The notes below the pieces were generated by a model, which did not search any database, was not told where the DNA came from, and saw only the letters and a list, made by a program, of their open reading frames with translations. Below are positions 54,633 to 62,156 of a stretch of 64,000 nucleotides of DNA, piece after piece. Location of the stretch: positions 202,196 through 266,195 of the forward strand of contig CALRXS010000001.1 of assembly GCA_943372195.1 (NCBI GenBank), read 5' to 3'. The first letter of the stretch is position 1. Every line of letters begins with the position of its first letter. Origin of the DNA: JAEYZM01 sp943372195 (lineage in GTDB: Bacteria; Bacteroidota; Bacteroidia; Sphingobacteriales; Sphingobacteriaceae). A program made the position numbers and the translations under genes.

Positions 54633-56072
54633 ATGATATATTTAAAAAACTACATCAATGGTGAACTCATCGAGCCATTGAAAAAACAATATTTAGAAAA
54701 CATAGATCCTTCGAAAGGTACTGTTTTTTCAATGATTCCAGACTCTGATGCATCTGATGTTCAGTTAGCTGTTGCTGCTGCTAAAGAAGCTGAATACGAC
54801 TGGGCAAATATGCATTATGAGAAACGTGCTCAATACATTGAAGCTATTGCAAAAGGTATTGAACGTAGACTCGATGAATTTGCAAAAGCTGAATCACTCG
54901 ATAATGGTAAGCCTATTAAATTAGCTACTAGAGTTGACATACCTCGTGCGGTTTCTAACTTTAGATTTTTCGCAACTGCTATTCAACAACAATCATCCGA
55001 ATCTCATTACATGGAAGGCATAGGTATCAACTATACTTTACGCAGACCGATTGGTGTGGTTGCTTGTATCTCTCCATGGAATTTACCTTTGTATTTATTC
55101 AGTTGGAAAATTGCGCCTGCTTTAGCTACTGGTAATTGTGTGATCGCAAAGCCATCTGAAATTACGCCTTACACAGCTTATCTTTTATCTGAGGTTTGTA
55201 TTGAAGCTGGCTTGCCTAAGGGAGTTTTAAATATCGTACACGGACTTGGGCAAAAAGTAGGGGATGAGATTAGCAGAAATAAGGATATAAAAGCGATATC
55301 ATTCACAGGTGGAACAGCAACAGGAAGAACCATTGCAAGCATTGCTGCGCCTATGTTTAAGAAGCTTTCACTCGAATTAGGTGGTAAGAATCCAAATATC
55401 ATTTTCGCCGATTGTGATTTCGATGAAATGATAAAAACAAGTGTTCGTTCATCGTTCGAAAATCAGGGACAAATTTGTTTGTGCGGCTCTAGAATTTTTG
55501 TGGAACGAAGTATTTACGATAAGTTCAAGCAAGCTTTTGTAGAGCGTGTAAAATCTTTAAAGATTGGTGAACCTTCTTCGGATGTTAACATCGGAGCAAT
55601 AGTTTCAAAAAATCATTACGAAAAAATTCTATCATATATTGAAATAGCAAAAGAAGAGGGGGGTACTATTTTAGCAGGCGGACACGCAGTAAAATTAGAG
55701 GGAGAATTTGCAAACGGATATTATATAGCACCTACAGTTATTGAAGGCTTAGCATATGATTGCCGCACAAATATGGAAGAGATTTTCGGTCCGGTTGTTA
55801 CCATCATGCCCTTCGATACCGAAGAAGAAGTATTGCATTATGCCAACGCAACTGAATACGGATTAGCAGCAACGATCTGGACGAACGATTTGAATCGTGC
55901 ACATCGAATGGCAGAAAAAGTACAGTCGGGAATCATCTGGATCAACACTTGGTTATTACGTGATTTACGTACACCATTTGGCGGTATGAAAAACTCAGGC
56001 GTAGGCAGAGAAGGTGGATGGGAAGCGATAAGGTTTTTCACGGAACCGAAAAACATTTGTATTAAGTACTAG
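54633..56072 (+). CDS. 2-aminomuconate-6-semialdehyde dehydrogenase
   Basis: An NAD+-dependent aldehyde dehydrogenase of 479 residues oxidising 2-aminomuconate semialdehyde to 2-aminomuconate. Catalytic Cys is C282 in FENQGQICLCGSRIFV, general base E248 in LSLELGGKNPN, Asn150 in ISPWNLPLY, NAD loop SFTGGTATGR. The ICLCGSR wording is typical of the 2-aminomuconate/hydroxymuconate semialdehyde dehydrogenases. The neighbouring ACMSD and deaminase genes support it. The stop codon (56070-56072) lies in the left arm of a repeat element. Confidence 0.9.
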   Translation: MIYLKNYINGELIEPLKKQYLENIDPSKGTVFSMIPDSDASDVQLAVAAAKEAEYDWANMHYEKRAQYIEAIAKGIERRLDEFAKAESLDNGKPIKLATRVDIPRAVSNFRFFATAIQQQSSESHYMEGIGINYTLRRPIGVVACISPWNLPLYLFSWKIAPALATGNCVIAKPSEITPYTAYLLSEVCIEAGLPKGVLNIVHGLGQKVGDEISRNKDIKAISFTGGTATGRTIASIAAPMFKKLSLELGGKNPNIIFADCDFDEMIKTSVRSSFENQGQICLCGSRIFVERSIYDKFKQAFVERVKSLKIGEPSSDVNIGAIVSKNHYEKILSYIEIAKEEGGTILAGGHAVKLEGEFANGYYIAPTVIEGLAYDCRTNMEEIFGPVVTIMPFDTEEEVLHYANATEYGLAATIWTNDLNRAHRMAEKVQSGIIWINTWLLRDLRTPFGGMKNSGVGREGGWEAIRFFTEPKNICIKY

Positions 56073-56174
56073 GTACTTGGTACTGAGTACTGAGTATAGG
56101 GTACTGAGAAAGAATCAGATTACAATTAGGAAAATTGATAGCACTCTCAGTACCCTATACTCAATACTCAGTAC
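56066..56174. repeat. Heptad palindromic element (GTAYTGA type) after the ALDH gene
   Basis: Arm 56080-56109 pairs with 56145-56174 with one mismatch in 30; the left side starts at 56066 with two more GTACTNG units. Loop 35 bases. All units step by 7 (GTACTGA, GTATAGG, GTACTGA). The ALDH TAG is inside the outermost units. Confidence 0.85.
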
Positions 56175-56209
56175 ATTTAAAAAATAAGATTATAACAAAA
56201 TTTAAAATC

Positions 56210-56620
56210 ATGTCAATCATAAACTCAAGCAAAGCACCTGAACCCGTTGGTTTGTACCCGCATGCGCGTAGGGTAGGTAATTTATTATTTTTATCGGGTG
56301 TAGGTCCGAGAGAAAAAGGAACCAAGAAAATACCTGGTGTTGAATTAGATGAAAACGGAAACATCGTATCGTACGATATCGAAACTCAATGTAGATCAGT
56401 TTTCAATAATGTTCGTCTGATTTTAGAAGAAGCAGGATCATCATGGGAACAACTTGTAGATGTGACTGTATATTTAACGAACATGAAAGATGATTTCAAA
56501 AAATACAACGAAATCTACGCTGAATATTTCAAAGATAATTTACCATGTCGAACAACCTGTGAAATCAACTGCTTACCAACACCGATAGCGATAGAGTTGA
56601 AGTGTATAGCCACCATTTAA
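56210..56620 (+). CDS. RidA-family 2-aminomuconate deaminase
   Basis: A YjgF/YER057c/UK114-fold protein of 136 residues. The ATG at 56210 (MSIINSSKAPEPVGLYPHARRVGNLL) is the start; the longer frame is translated repeat sequence. Motifs: LFLSGVGPRE, the conserved Arg/Glu region CRTTCEINCLPTPIAIELKCIA, DVTVYLTNM. The PVGLYPHARRVG start and the context after the semialdehyde dehydrogenase fit 2-aminomuconate deaminase, which yields 4-oxalocrotonate, rather than generic enamine hydrolase RidA. Confidence 0.85.
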   Translation: MSIINSSKAPEPVGLYPHARRVGNLLFLSGVGPREKGTKKIPGVELDENGNIVSYDIETQCRSVFNNVRLILEEAGSSWEQLVDVTVYLTNMKDDFKKYNEIYAEYFKDNLPCRTTCEINCLPTPIAIELKCIATI

Positions 56621-56624
56621 ATTA

Positions 56625-56696
56625 GGCAATAAGTCAATTAGCCAATTAGCCAATGGGTCGCGATTCATTGACTAATTGGCTAATTGACTTATTGGC
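56625..56696. repeat. Octad palindromic element between the deaminase and cytochrome genes
   Basis: Arm 56625-56654 pairs with 56667-56696 (28 of 30), with the core AATTAGCCAATTAG and the TAAGTCAA octad. Loop: GGGTCGCGATTC, 12 bases, related to the loops at 57.7 and 61.66 kb. The element ends four bases before the cytochrome stop codon. Confidence 0.87.
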
Positions 56697-56699
56697 ACA

Positions 56700-57629
56700 T
56701 TAAATTACGGGTACCGTTTTCAAGTACTCATAGATTGCTCCGATTTCTTTTTCTGAGAAGTGTACATATGGGATCATCGGATAGTTCAATTGACCTTTTG
56801 GTGATTTACCAAATTTCACTGCCTCGATGAATTGTTCTTTGGTATAATTTCCGATACCATTTTCTTCATTCATGGTGATGTTCGGTGTGATGACTTCGCT
56901 ACCATCCATTCGTAACATATGATTACCACCACCAAAAAATCCGAGTGATTTCTCAGGTTCTAATTCATTCATATCTTTAAAATCTTTTGAATGACAAGCA
57001 TAGCAAGCTAATTGTCCGGTCGCTAAATATCTACCCAACGCTACCGCATCATTCGAATCAGGCACTGTAATTTCTTCTTTAGGTAAGGGGTAAGGCTTCA
57101 TCACAAATTGTGTTAAAGCGTAAGTTAAAAGTGACGGTTCTGAAGCAGGTGCTTCTTCTGTACTTGCCAGTACACGTTCATCATTTGAACGCAACCAAGC
57201 TACTACACTGTAAATATCTTCATCAGCCATTAATGGGAACTTAGGCATATATGCTGGTAAATATTCACCATCAGGTCGAACACCAGTTCTTAATAGTCGA
57301 ACAATGTCAGCATCATTCCATTTTCCTATGCCATAAAAATTATCTTGGGTAATATTTCTCGAATAAATCTTACCAAATTCAGGAGGTAAATCAGCAGAAA
57401 ACTTACCCGTTAATTTCCCGGTTTCTTCGTTGTAGTGACATTCAACACAAAGGGTGTTAGCTAATTTTTTACCTTGTAATACACGCTCAGGAGTTATTTC
57501 AACACTGAGGTCAAATGGTTCTGGTTCATAACGTGGTATACCTTTCGAATTAATGTATACCAATAAGCCCCCAATCGCCAATGCGATAAAGAGCACTGCG
57601 TAAAGCAGCACTTTAAAGAATCTTTTCAT
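56700..57629 (-). CDS. Membrane-anchored dihaem cytochrome c protein
   Basis: A 309-residue protein with one N-terminal membrane anchor (VLLYAVLFIALAIGGLLVYI) and two c-type haem sites, each CxxCH: LCVECHYNEE near residue 61 and ACYACHSKD near 212. Possible axial Met ligands lie in YLPAYMPKFPLMADEDIYSVVAWLRS (first domain) and NYPMIPYVHFSEKEIGAIYEYL (second). The two-domain arrangement resembles dihaem subunits of periplasmic alcohol or aldehyde dehydrogenases, but no dehydrogenase is adjacent. Electron transfer at the inner membrane is inferred. Confidence 0.85.
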   Translation of the reverse strand: MKRFFKVLLYAVLFIALAIGGLLVYINSKGIPRYEPEPFDLSVEITPERVLQGKKLANTLCVECHYNEETGKLTGKFSADLPPEFGKIYSRNITQDNFYGIGKWNDADIVRLLRTGVRPDGEYLPAYMPKFPLMADEDIYSVVAWLRSNDERVLASTEEAPASEPSLLTYALTQFVMKPYPLPKEEITVPDSNDAVALGRYLATGQLACYACHSKDFKDMNELEPEKSLGFFGGGNHMLRMDGSEVITPNITMNEENGIGNYTKEQFIEAVKFGKSPKGQLNYPMIPYVHFSEKEIGAIYEYLKTVPVI

Positions 57630-57682
57630 GGTGTGTTTGGTTTAGTTAAACTAATATAAGCACTAAACCGACAAGCAATATA

Positions 57683-57765
57683 CTAGTAATTAGAAAGTTA
57701 CAATCAAATGTGATAATTAAAGCGACCCATTATCACATTTGCTAATTTGCTAACTTGCTAATTAT
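57683..57765. repeat. Octad palindromic element at the 3' end of the hydrolase gene
   Basis: CAAATGTGATAAT (57705-57717) pairs exactly with 57729-57741 around TAAAGCGACCC. The right arm continues as octads TTTGCTAA, TTTGCTAA, CTTGCTAA to 57765, with a shorter partner on the left. The stretch TTATCACATTTGCTAATTT is shared with the right arm at 44065-44083. Confidence 0.75.
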
Positions 57766-58398
57766 GATCGAGCGTATCTCTCTCGCTCTACTCAACACCA
57801 TCACATGTGTTCCATTCTTTATTAATTGGTAATTTTTGACGTATCGTATCGGGAATACGATGTCTCGGTCGCCGTGTATATGTGTGAAGTTTTGTATAGT
57901 TTCAGCATTGTTCCAATGTAAGACTGCATTCATCGCCCATCTTAAAAATGATGGTGACCATTGTGAAAACATATCGAAAAATAATTTCTTCCACTCGGGT
58001 TTTACACCTGCCGGAAATAATATTTTCATCCAGAAATTCGGATTGCCTAACACTTTATCTGGAATTAATTGATGTGCAGGTAATGTTCTGAACACCTTGA
58101 AATAACTTGGCTGTTCAGCTTTTGATTTAATAGTTGATATTAAAAATGTATGCTTTACTTTTATGAGTTTATTAATCTCTGTAGCAATCATGCCGCCTAA
58201 TGATGTTGCAATAATTACTACAGGTTTACTAGTATCAAATTGTGATAAAAGTTTCTTTGCATAATCTGTCAAGGTATCTCTATCATCATGCTCAACCCAT
58301 TGAATATACTTGCATTCGTAATCATCAAAATTCAAAAACATATAAGCACGATGATCTGCACCTAAGCCTGAAATAAAATATAAAATCGGTTTTTCCAT
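57742..58398 (-). CDS. Alpha/beta hydrolase
   Basis: A small hydrolase of 218 residues. N-terminal LYFISGLGADHRAYMFL is a strand followed by an oxyanion-hole-like turn; nucleophile Ser is in VIIATSLGGMIATEI, acid Asp in HIHGDRDIVFP and a His in LIKNGTHVMVLSRA. The family is heterogeneous and I would not assign a substrate. The final residues (ISKLAN) and TAG are encoded by the octad repeat, so the true ancestral C-terminus may have differed. The start codon overlaps the final base of the fRMsr gene. Confidence 0.8.
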   Translation of the reverse strand: MEKPILYFISGLGADHRAYMFLNFDDYECKYIQWVEHDDRDTLTDYAKKLLSQFDTSKPVVIIATSLGGMIATEINKLIKVKHTFLISTIKSKAEQPSYFKVFRTLPAHQLIPDKVLGNPNFWMKILFPAGVKPEWKKLFFDMFSQWSPSFLRWAMNAVLHWNNAETIQNFTHIHGDRDIVFPIRYVKNYQLIKNGTHVMVLSRAREIRSIIISKLAN

Positions 58399-58868
58399 TA
58401 TAGCATCGCTATGATCTCTTCTAAATACTTGGCATCCGAAGTATCAAAATGATTTAAAAATTCTGAATCAACATCTAAAACCGCCCAAACTTCATTGTTC
58501 TTAAACAACGGCACTACAATCTCTGATTTTGATAATGAACTGCATGCAATATGTCCAGGGAATTCATCAACATCTGGAACTATTATCGTGTTCGCTTGTG
58601 CCCAGCTTGTTCCACATACACCTTTTGATTTTTGTATGCGTGTGCAAGCAACCGGACCTTGAAAGGGGCCGAGTACTAATTCATTTTGCTTAACTATATA
58701 AAAGCCTACCCACCAAAAATTAAAAGTGCTTTTCAATGCAGCTGCAACATTCGAAAGATTCGCAATAAGATCATCTTCACCCTCAAGCAATGCTTTGATT
58801 TGCGGTACTAATGCTTTGTATTTCTCTTCTTTAGATAAGTTATCTTGTATGATTAAATCTTCTGCCAT
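58398..58868 (-). CDS. Free methionine-(R)-sulfoxide reductase (GAF fold)
   Basis: A 156-residue stand-alone GAF protein. It contains the fRMsr pattern: GPVACTRIQKSKGVCGTSW (two Cys ten apart) and HIACSSLSKSEIVVPLF (third Cys), plus WWVGFYIVKQNELVLGPFQGP. These enzymes reduce free Met-R-sulfoxide as part of oxidative repair. Length and Cys spacing fit the family. The last base overlaps the hydrolase start codon. Confidence 0.88.
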   Translation of the reverse strand: MAEDLIIQDNLSKEEKYKALVPQIKALLEGEDDLIANLSNVAAALKSTFNFWWVGFYIVKQNELVLGPFQGPVACTRIQKSKGVCGTSWAQANTIIVPDVDEFPGHIACSSLSKSEIVVPLFKNNEVWAVLDVDSEFLNHFDTSDAKYLEEIIAML

Positions 58869-58917
58869 AATTTATTAACAATCATTCAAATCATTCGGTT
58901 TCTTTAATAAGAAAGTA

Positions 58918-58925
58918 TATTTTTG
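58918..58925 (+). promoter_or_regulatory. Candidate -7 element of the S46 peptidase gene
   Basis: TATTTTTG, an exact TAnnTTTG, 36 bases before the ATG at 58961. The -33 position has no clear TTTG. Confidence 0.4.
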
Positions 58926-58960
58926 AATCTGTACATTGTAAAACTAAAAAATTAAAAGGT

Positions 58961-61120
58961 ATGTCGAAGAAATTATTTTTCACATGTGCCCTCATTACTT
59001 TGGGTGCTTTTCAATTCTCTGCTATAGCACCAGAAGAAGGAATGTTCCCTTTGAGTGAAATTCAAAAGGTTGATTTGAAAAAAGCTGGACTTAAAATTGA
59101 TCAGAAGGAAGTATATAATCCCCAAGGTCTAAGCTTAATTGATGCTTTGGTGAATGTAGGCGGATGTACAGGATCTTTTCTCTCTGATGCGGGCTTGATT
59201 ATTACCAACCACCATTGCGCTTTCGAATCGGTACAATTAGCAAGCACACCTGAGAATGATTATTTGACAAATGGTTTCGTTGCTAAAACAATGGAACAAG
59301 AGATACCTGCGAAAAATTTAACTTGTAAGATCACTGATTCTTATGAAGATGTGAGCGATAAAATATTATCGAGTGTGAAGGATGTTAACGACCCTGTTGA
59401 ACGTATCAATGCTATCAATAAAAAGATTGCTGAAATCATCAAAGAAGAACAAGCTAAAGATGCTAGCATCAAACCTGAAATTTCTGAAATGTTTATTGGC
59501 AGAACTTATGTTTTGTTCCGTTATAAAATTATTAAGGATGTTCGTTTAGTTTATATTCCGCAACGTGCAATAGGAGAGTTCGGTGGTGAAAGTGATAACT
59601 GGGTATGGCCTCGTCATACTGGCGACTTCTCTTTCTTAAGAGCCTATGTAGCAAAAGACGGATCGGCAGCTACTTATTCAAAAGAAAATGTTCCGTATAA
59701 ACCTAAGAAATTTTTAAAAGTAAATCCGAATGGCGCCAACGATGGTGACTTTGTATTCATATTAGGTTACCCTGGTAGAACTTTTAGAAATTACCCTGCT
59801 AAATATGTAGAGTACCAAGAGAAATTTCAATTGCCATACATCTCTTCATTGTATGAATGGCAGAATGATCAAATGGCTCAAACATCCGTAAACAAAGAGC
59901 TTGAGCTAAAACAAGCTTCTCGCATTAAAAGAAAAGCAAACGTATTAAAAAATTATAAAGGCAAAATCAAAGGCTTATCAGGTATACAATTGGTAAACCA
60001 AAAATATGCTCAAGAAAAAGAATTACAAAAATTCATTGATGCTGATGCTAATTTAAAAACTCAATACGGTAGCTTAATGAATAACATCGAAATGGTGTAC
60101 AATGAAATCTTCGCCGATGCTAAGAAATACTTGGTGATGGAGCAGTTGATACCTAGTTCTAATGCTTTAAGTGCTGCAAATATTATGTTGCAAATGCGTA
60201 AGAAAATTGAAGCAGCTAAAGTTGAAGAACAAGAGAAAGTATATAAAGAACAATCATCCGCAGCTAAAAAACAAATCAATGCTTTGTATGATACTTATGT
60301 TTTAGAGACAGAGAAGAGATTGTTGAAGCGTGCTTTACTAGATGGACTTAACTTAGCAGCTGCAGAGCAATATAATGTAATACCTGCTTACGGTTATACT
60401 AAATCTAAAAACCACGATGCCTTTGTAAATAAATATGTAGAACAATTATTTGCTAAGACAAAATTTAATTCAGAAAAATATTTAAGCGATGCATTAGATC
60501 TTCCGATGAAAAATTTCATGGAACTAAAAGATCCGATGTTAGATTTAGCAGTTAATGCAGCCGCAGAAGTGGAAAAGAAAAATGCCATTCAAAAAGTGAG
60601 AAATGGTAAATTGAATAAGCTTTTAGCAGACTTTGTGAACGTTAGCATTTTATTCAAGAAAACAGATTTCATTCCAGATGCGAACAGTACTTTACGTTTG
60701 ACATACGGACATGTGAAAGGTTATACTCCGGTTGATGCGACGTATATGAAACCAACAACTACGCTTACCGGATTAATAGAAAAAGGAACAAAAGAAGGTG
60801 ATTATTATTTACCTGATTATATCAGAGAGTTGTATAAGAAAAAAGACTTCGGACCTTGGTTAACGAAAGATAAGAAAGATGTGCCAATTGCATTTTTATA
60901 TGATATGGATACTACTGGCGGTAACTCTGGAAGTCCAATCATGGATGAAAATGGAAACCTTGTAGGTGTCAATTTCGACAGGGCTTTCGAGGCAACTATC
61001 AATGATTTCGCATGGAACGAATCGTACTCACGATCGATTGGTTGCGACATTCGCTATGTATTATGGGTAGCACAAAAAGTTGATAAGGCAGATAATGTTA
61101 TAAAAGAATTAGGCTTGTAA
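58961..61120 (+). CDS. S46 family dipeptidyl peptidase (DPP7/DPP11 type)
   Basis: A periplasmic serine exopeptidase of 719 residues with signal peptide (MSKKLFFTCALITLGAFQFSA). It has a chymotrypsin-like double barrel with a helical insert: catalytic His in GLIITNHHCAFES (about 84-86), Asp in GGESDNWVWPRHTGDFSFLRAY, Ser in TTGGNSGSPIMDENGNLVG. After the Ser, GVNFDRAFE has Arg where DPP7 has Gly and DPP11 has Arg, so specificity for Asp or Glu at P1 is suggested. Such enzymes take N-terminal dipeptides for amino acid uptake. Confidence 0.92.
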   Translation: MSKKLFFTCALITLGAFQFSAIAPEEGMFPLSEIQKVDLKKAGLKIDQKEVYNPQGLSLIDALVNVGGCTGSFLSDAGLIITNHHCAFESVQLASTPENDYLTNGFVAKTMEQEIPAKNLTCKITDSYEDVSDKILSSVKDVNDPVERINAINKKIAEIIKEEQAKDASIKPEISEMFIGRTYVLFRYKIIKDVRLVYIPQRAIGEFGGESDNWVWPRHTGDFSFLRAYVAKDGSAATYSKENVPYKPKKFLKVNPNGANDGDFVFILGYPGRTFRNYPAKYVEYQEKFQLPYISSLYEWQNDQMAQTSVNKELELKQASRIKRKANVLKNYKGKIKGLSGIQLVNQKYAQEKELQKFIDADANLKTQYGSLMNNIEMVYNEIFADAKKYLVMEQLIPSSNALSAANIMLQMRKKIEAAKVEEQEKVYKEQSSAAKKQINALYDTYVLETEKRLLKRALLDGLNLAAAEQYNVIPAYGYTKSKNHDAFVNKYVEQLFAKTKFNSEKYLSDALDLPMKNFMELKDPMLDLAVNAAAEVEKKNAIQKVRNGKLNKLLADFVNVSILFKKTDFIPDANSTLRLTYGHVKGYTPVDATYMKPTTTLTGLIEKGTKEGDYYLPDYIRELYKKKDFGPWLTKDKKDVPIAFLYDMDTTGGNSGSPIMDENGNLVGVNFDRAFEATINDFAWNESYSRSIGCDIRYVLWVAQKVDKADNVIKELGL

Positions 61121-61123
61121 ATA

Positions 61124-61624
61124 ATGGCGAATAAAAATCAGATTGACTTAAAGGCTTTTGCTCGTAAAGCAAAAAAAGCAGAACCCGATAATATAGAATT
61201 CTTTAGTGTTTTAAAGAAAACGAGAAGAAAAGATTTACAAGAGATAGTTGATAAAGCTCATGATGCAGCATTCGAAAAAATTGATTGTTTAAATTGCGCT
61301 GGATGTTGCAAGACTATAAGTCCGACCTTCGAACCCGAAGACATCCGCAGACTATCAAAACACTTAGGTGTAAAACCGAAAGTGTTTATGGAACGCTATT
61401 TAGAAATGGATGAAGATGGTGATTTCGTTCATCACGGCGCCCCTTGTCCGTTCTTAAAAGGCGACAACAAATGCTCAGTCTACGAAGCTCGCCCCGAAGC
61501 TTGCAGAGGCTACCCTCATACAGGCGACAAACAATTTAGAAGCATCATCGATATCACTCTTCAAAATACTTTGTATTGTCCGGCGGTGTTTGAAATCGTT
61601 GAAAGCCTCAAAAAAGAATTTTAA
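61124..61624 (+). CDS. YkgJ-family cysteine cluster protein
   Basis: A 166-residue protein of the YkgJ/UPF0153 type. The cysteine set likely to hold a metal or Fe-S cluster is CLNCAGCCKTISPTF, then APCPFLKGDNKCSVYEARPEACRGYPH and a late Cys in YCPAVFE. No signal peptide. Its biochemical role is not established for the family. It starts four bases after the S46 peptidase gene and ends before an octad palindrome. Confidence 0.85.
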   Translation: MANKNQIDLKAFARKAKKAEPDNIEFFSVLKKTRRKDLQEIVDKAHDAAFEKIDCLNCAGCCKTISPTFEPEDIRRLSKHLGVKPKVFMERYLEMDEDGDFVHHGAPCPFLKGDNKCSVYEARPEACRGYPHTGDKQFRSIIDITLQNTLYCPAVFEIVESLKKEF

Positions 61625-61633
61625 TTTGACAAT

Positions 61634-61725
61634 GAGTCAATTAGCCAATAAGCCAATGAATCGAGCCAATTGGCTAATTGGCTAATTGACATGTTGGCTA
61701 ATTATTATGTTGGCTAATTGAAGAG
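61634..61725. repeat. Octad palindromic element with extra units, after the YkgJ-type gene
   Basis: Arm 61636-61657 pairs with 61669-61690 (one mismatch in 22) around GAATCGAGCCA. The right side continues as octads to about 61721: TTGACATG, TTGGCTAA, TTATTATG, TTGGCTAA. The TAG of the DUF393 gene (61714-61716 on the minus strand) lies in the last octad. Confidence 0.85.
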
Positions 61726-62052
61726 GTAGCGATTCCTCGCTATAAAATTATAAACCCCATCTCTAATAAATAGCGGAAATATTCTTAAATAACCGAGAAC
61801 TGAATAGGGGAAAGGCAATAGTGACAAGGCTTTCAGTACGGCAGTCGATTTTATATATGCTTTATTTTCATGTACTAAGTACACAGTATTTTTCATTATG
61901 AAATTCACACCAGCAGTTTTCAATACTTGACGAGCTTCAACAGATTCTAATGGAACATACGAAATCAATTTCTTTCGATCTTTCTTTGAGAGAAAATTTA
62001 CTGATGCTTTGCAGAGGCTGCAGTGGTGGTCGTAGATGATGTGAGAATTCAA
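61714..62052 (-). CDS. DUF393 thiol-disulfide oxidoreductase-like protein
   Basis: A 112-residue protein of the DCC1-like/DUF393 family, a small thioredoxin-like fold. The CxxC motif is DHHCSLCKASVNFL (near residues 11-14); most members read DGxCxLC, so the Gly is replaced. A hydrophobic helix follows (LLPFPYSVLGYLRIFPLFI). The start must be TTG at 62052: no ATG is available before a stop codon supplied by the neighbouring repeat. The C-terminus ends LFN with a TAG from the octad element. Redox partner unknown. Confidence 0.8.
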   Translation of the reverse strand: MNSHIIYDHHCSLCKASVNFLSKKDRKKLISYVPLESVEARQVLKTAGVNFIMKNTVYLVHENKAYIKSTAVLKALSLLPFPYSVLGYLRIFPLFIRDGVYNFIARNRYLFN

Positions 62053-62061
62053 TTGTATTAT

Positions 62062-62144
62062 GTATTAGGTACAAAGTATTAAGTATTAAGTACAAAGATA
62101 AGATGGATTTGCCATCTTAATACTTTGTACTTAATACTTTGTAC
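62062..62144. repeat. Heptad palindromic element (GTAYWAA type)
   Basis: Left arm 62062-62106: units GTATTAG, GTACAAA, GTATTAA, GTATTAA, GTACAAA, then GATAAGATGG. Right arm 62112-62144 is its inverted copy (GTACAAA and GTATTAA alternating) with small slips. The loop is ATTTG. It lies between the DUF393 start and the HEAT-like stop codon. Confidence 0.8.
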
Positions 62145-62156
62145 AATTGTAACGTA

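Noticed and set aside
56135..56209. An upstream extension of the 2-aminomuconate deaminase
   Set aside because: It reads through the right arm of the heptad palindrome; the RidA-family N-terminus begins at 56210.
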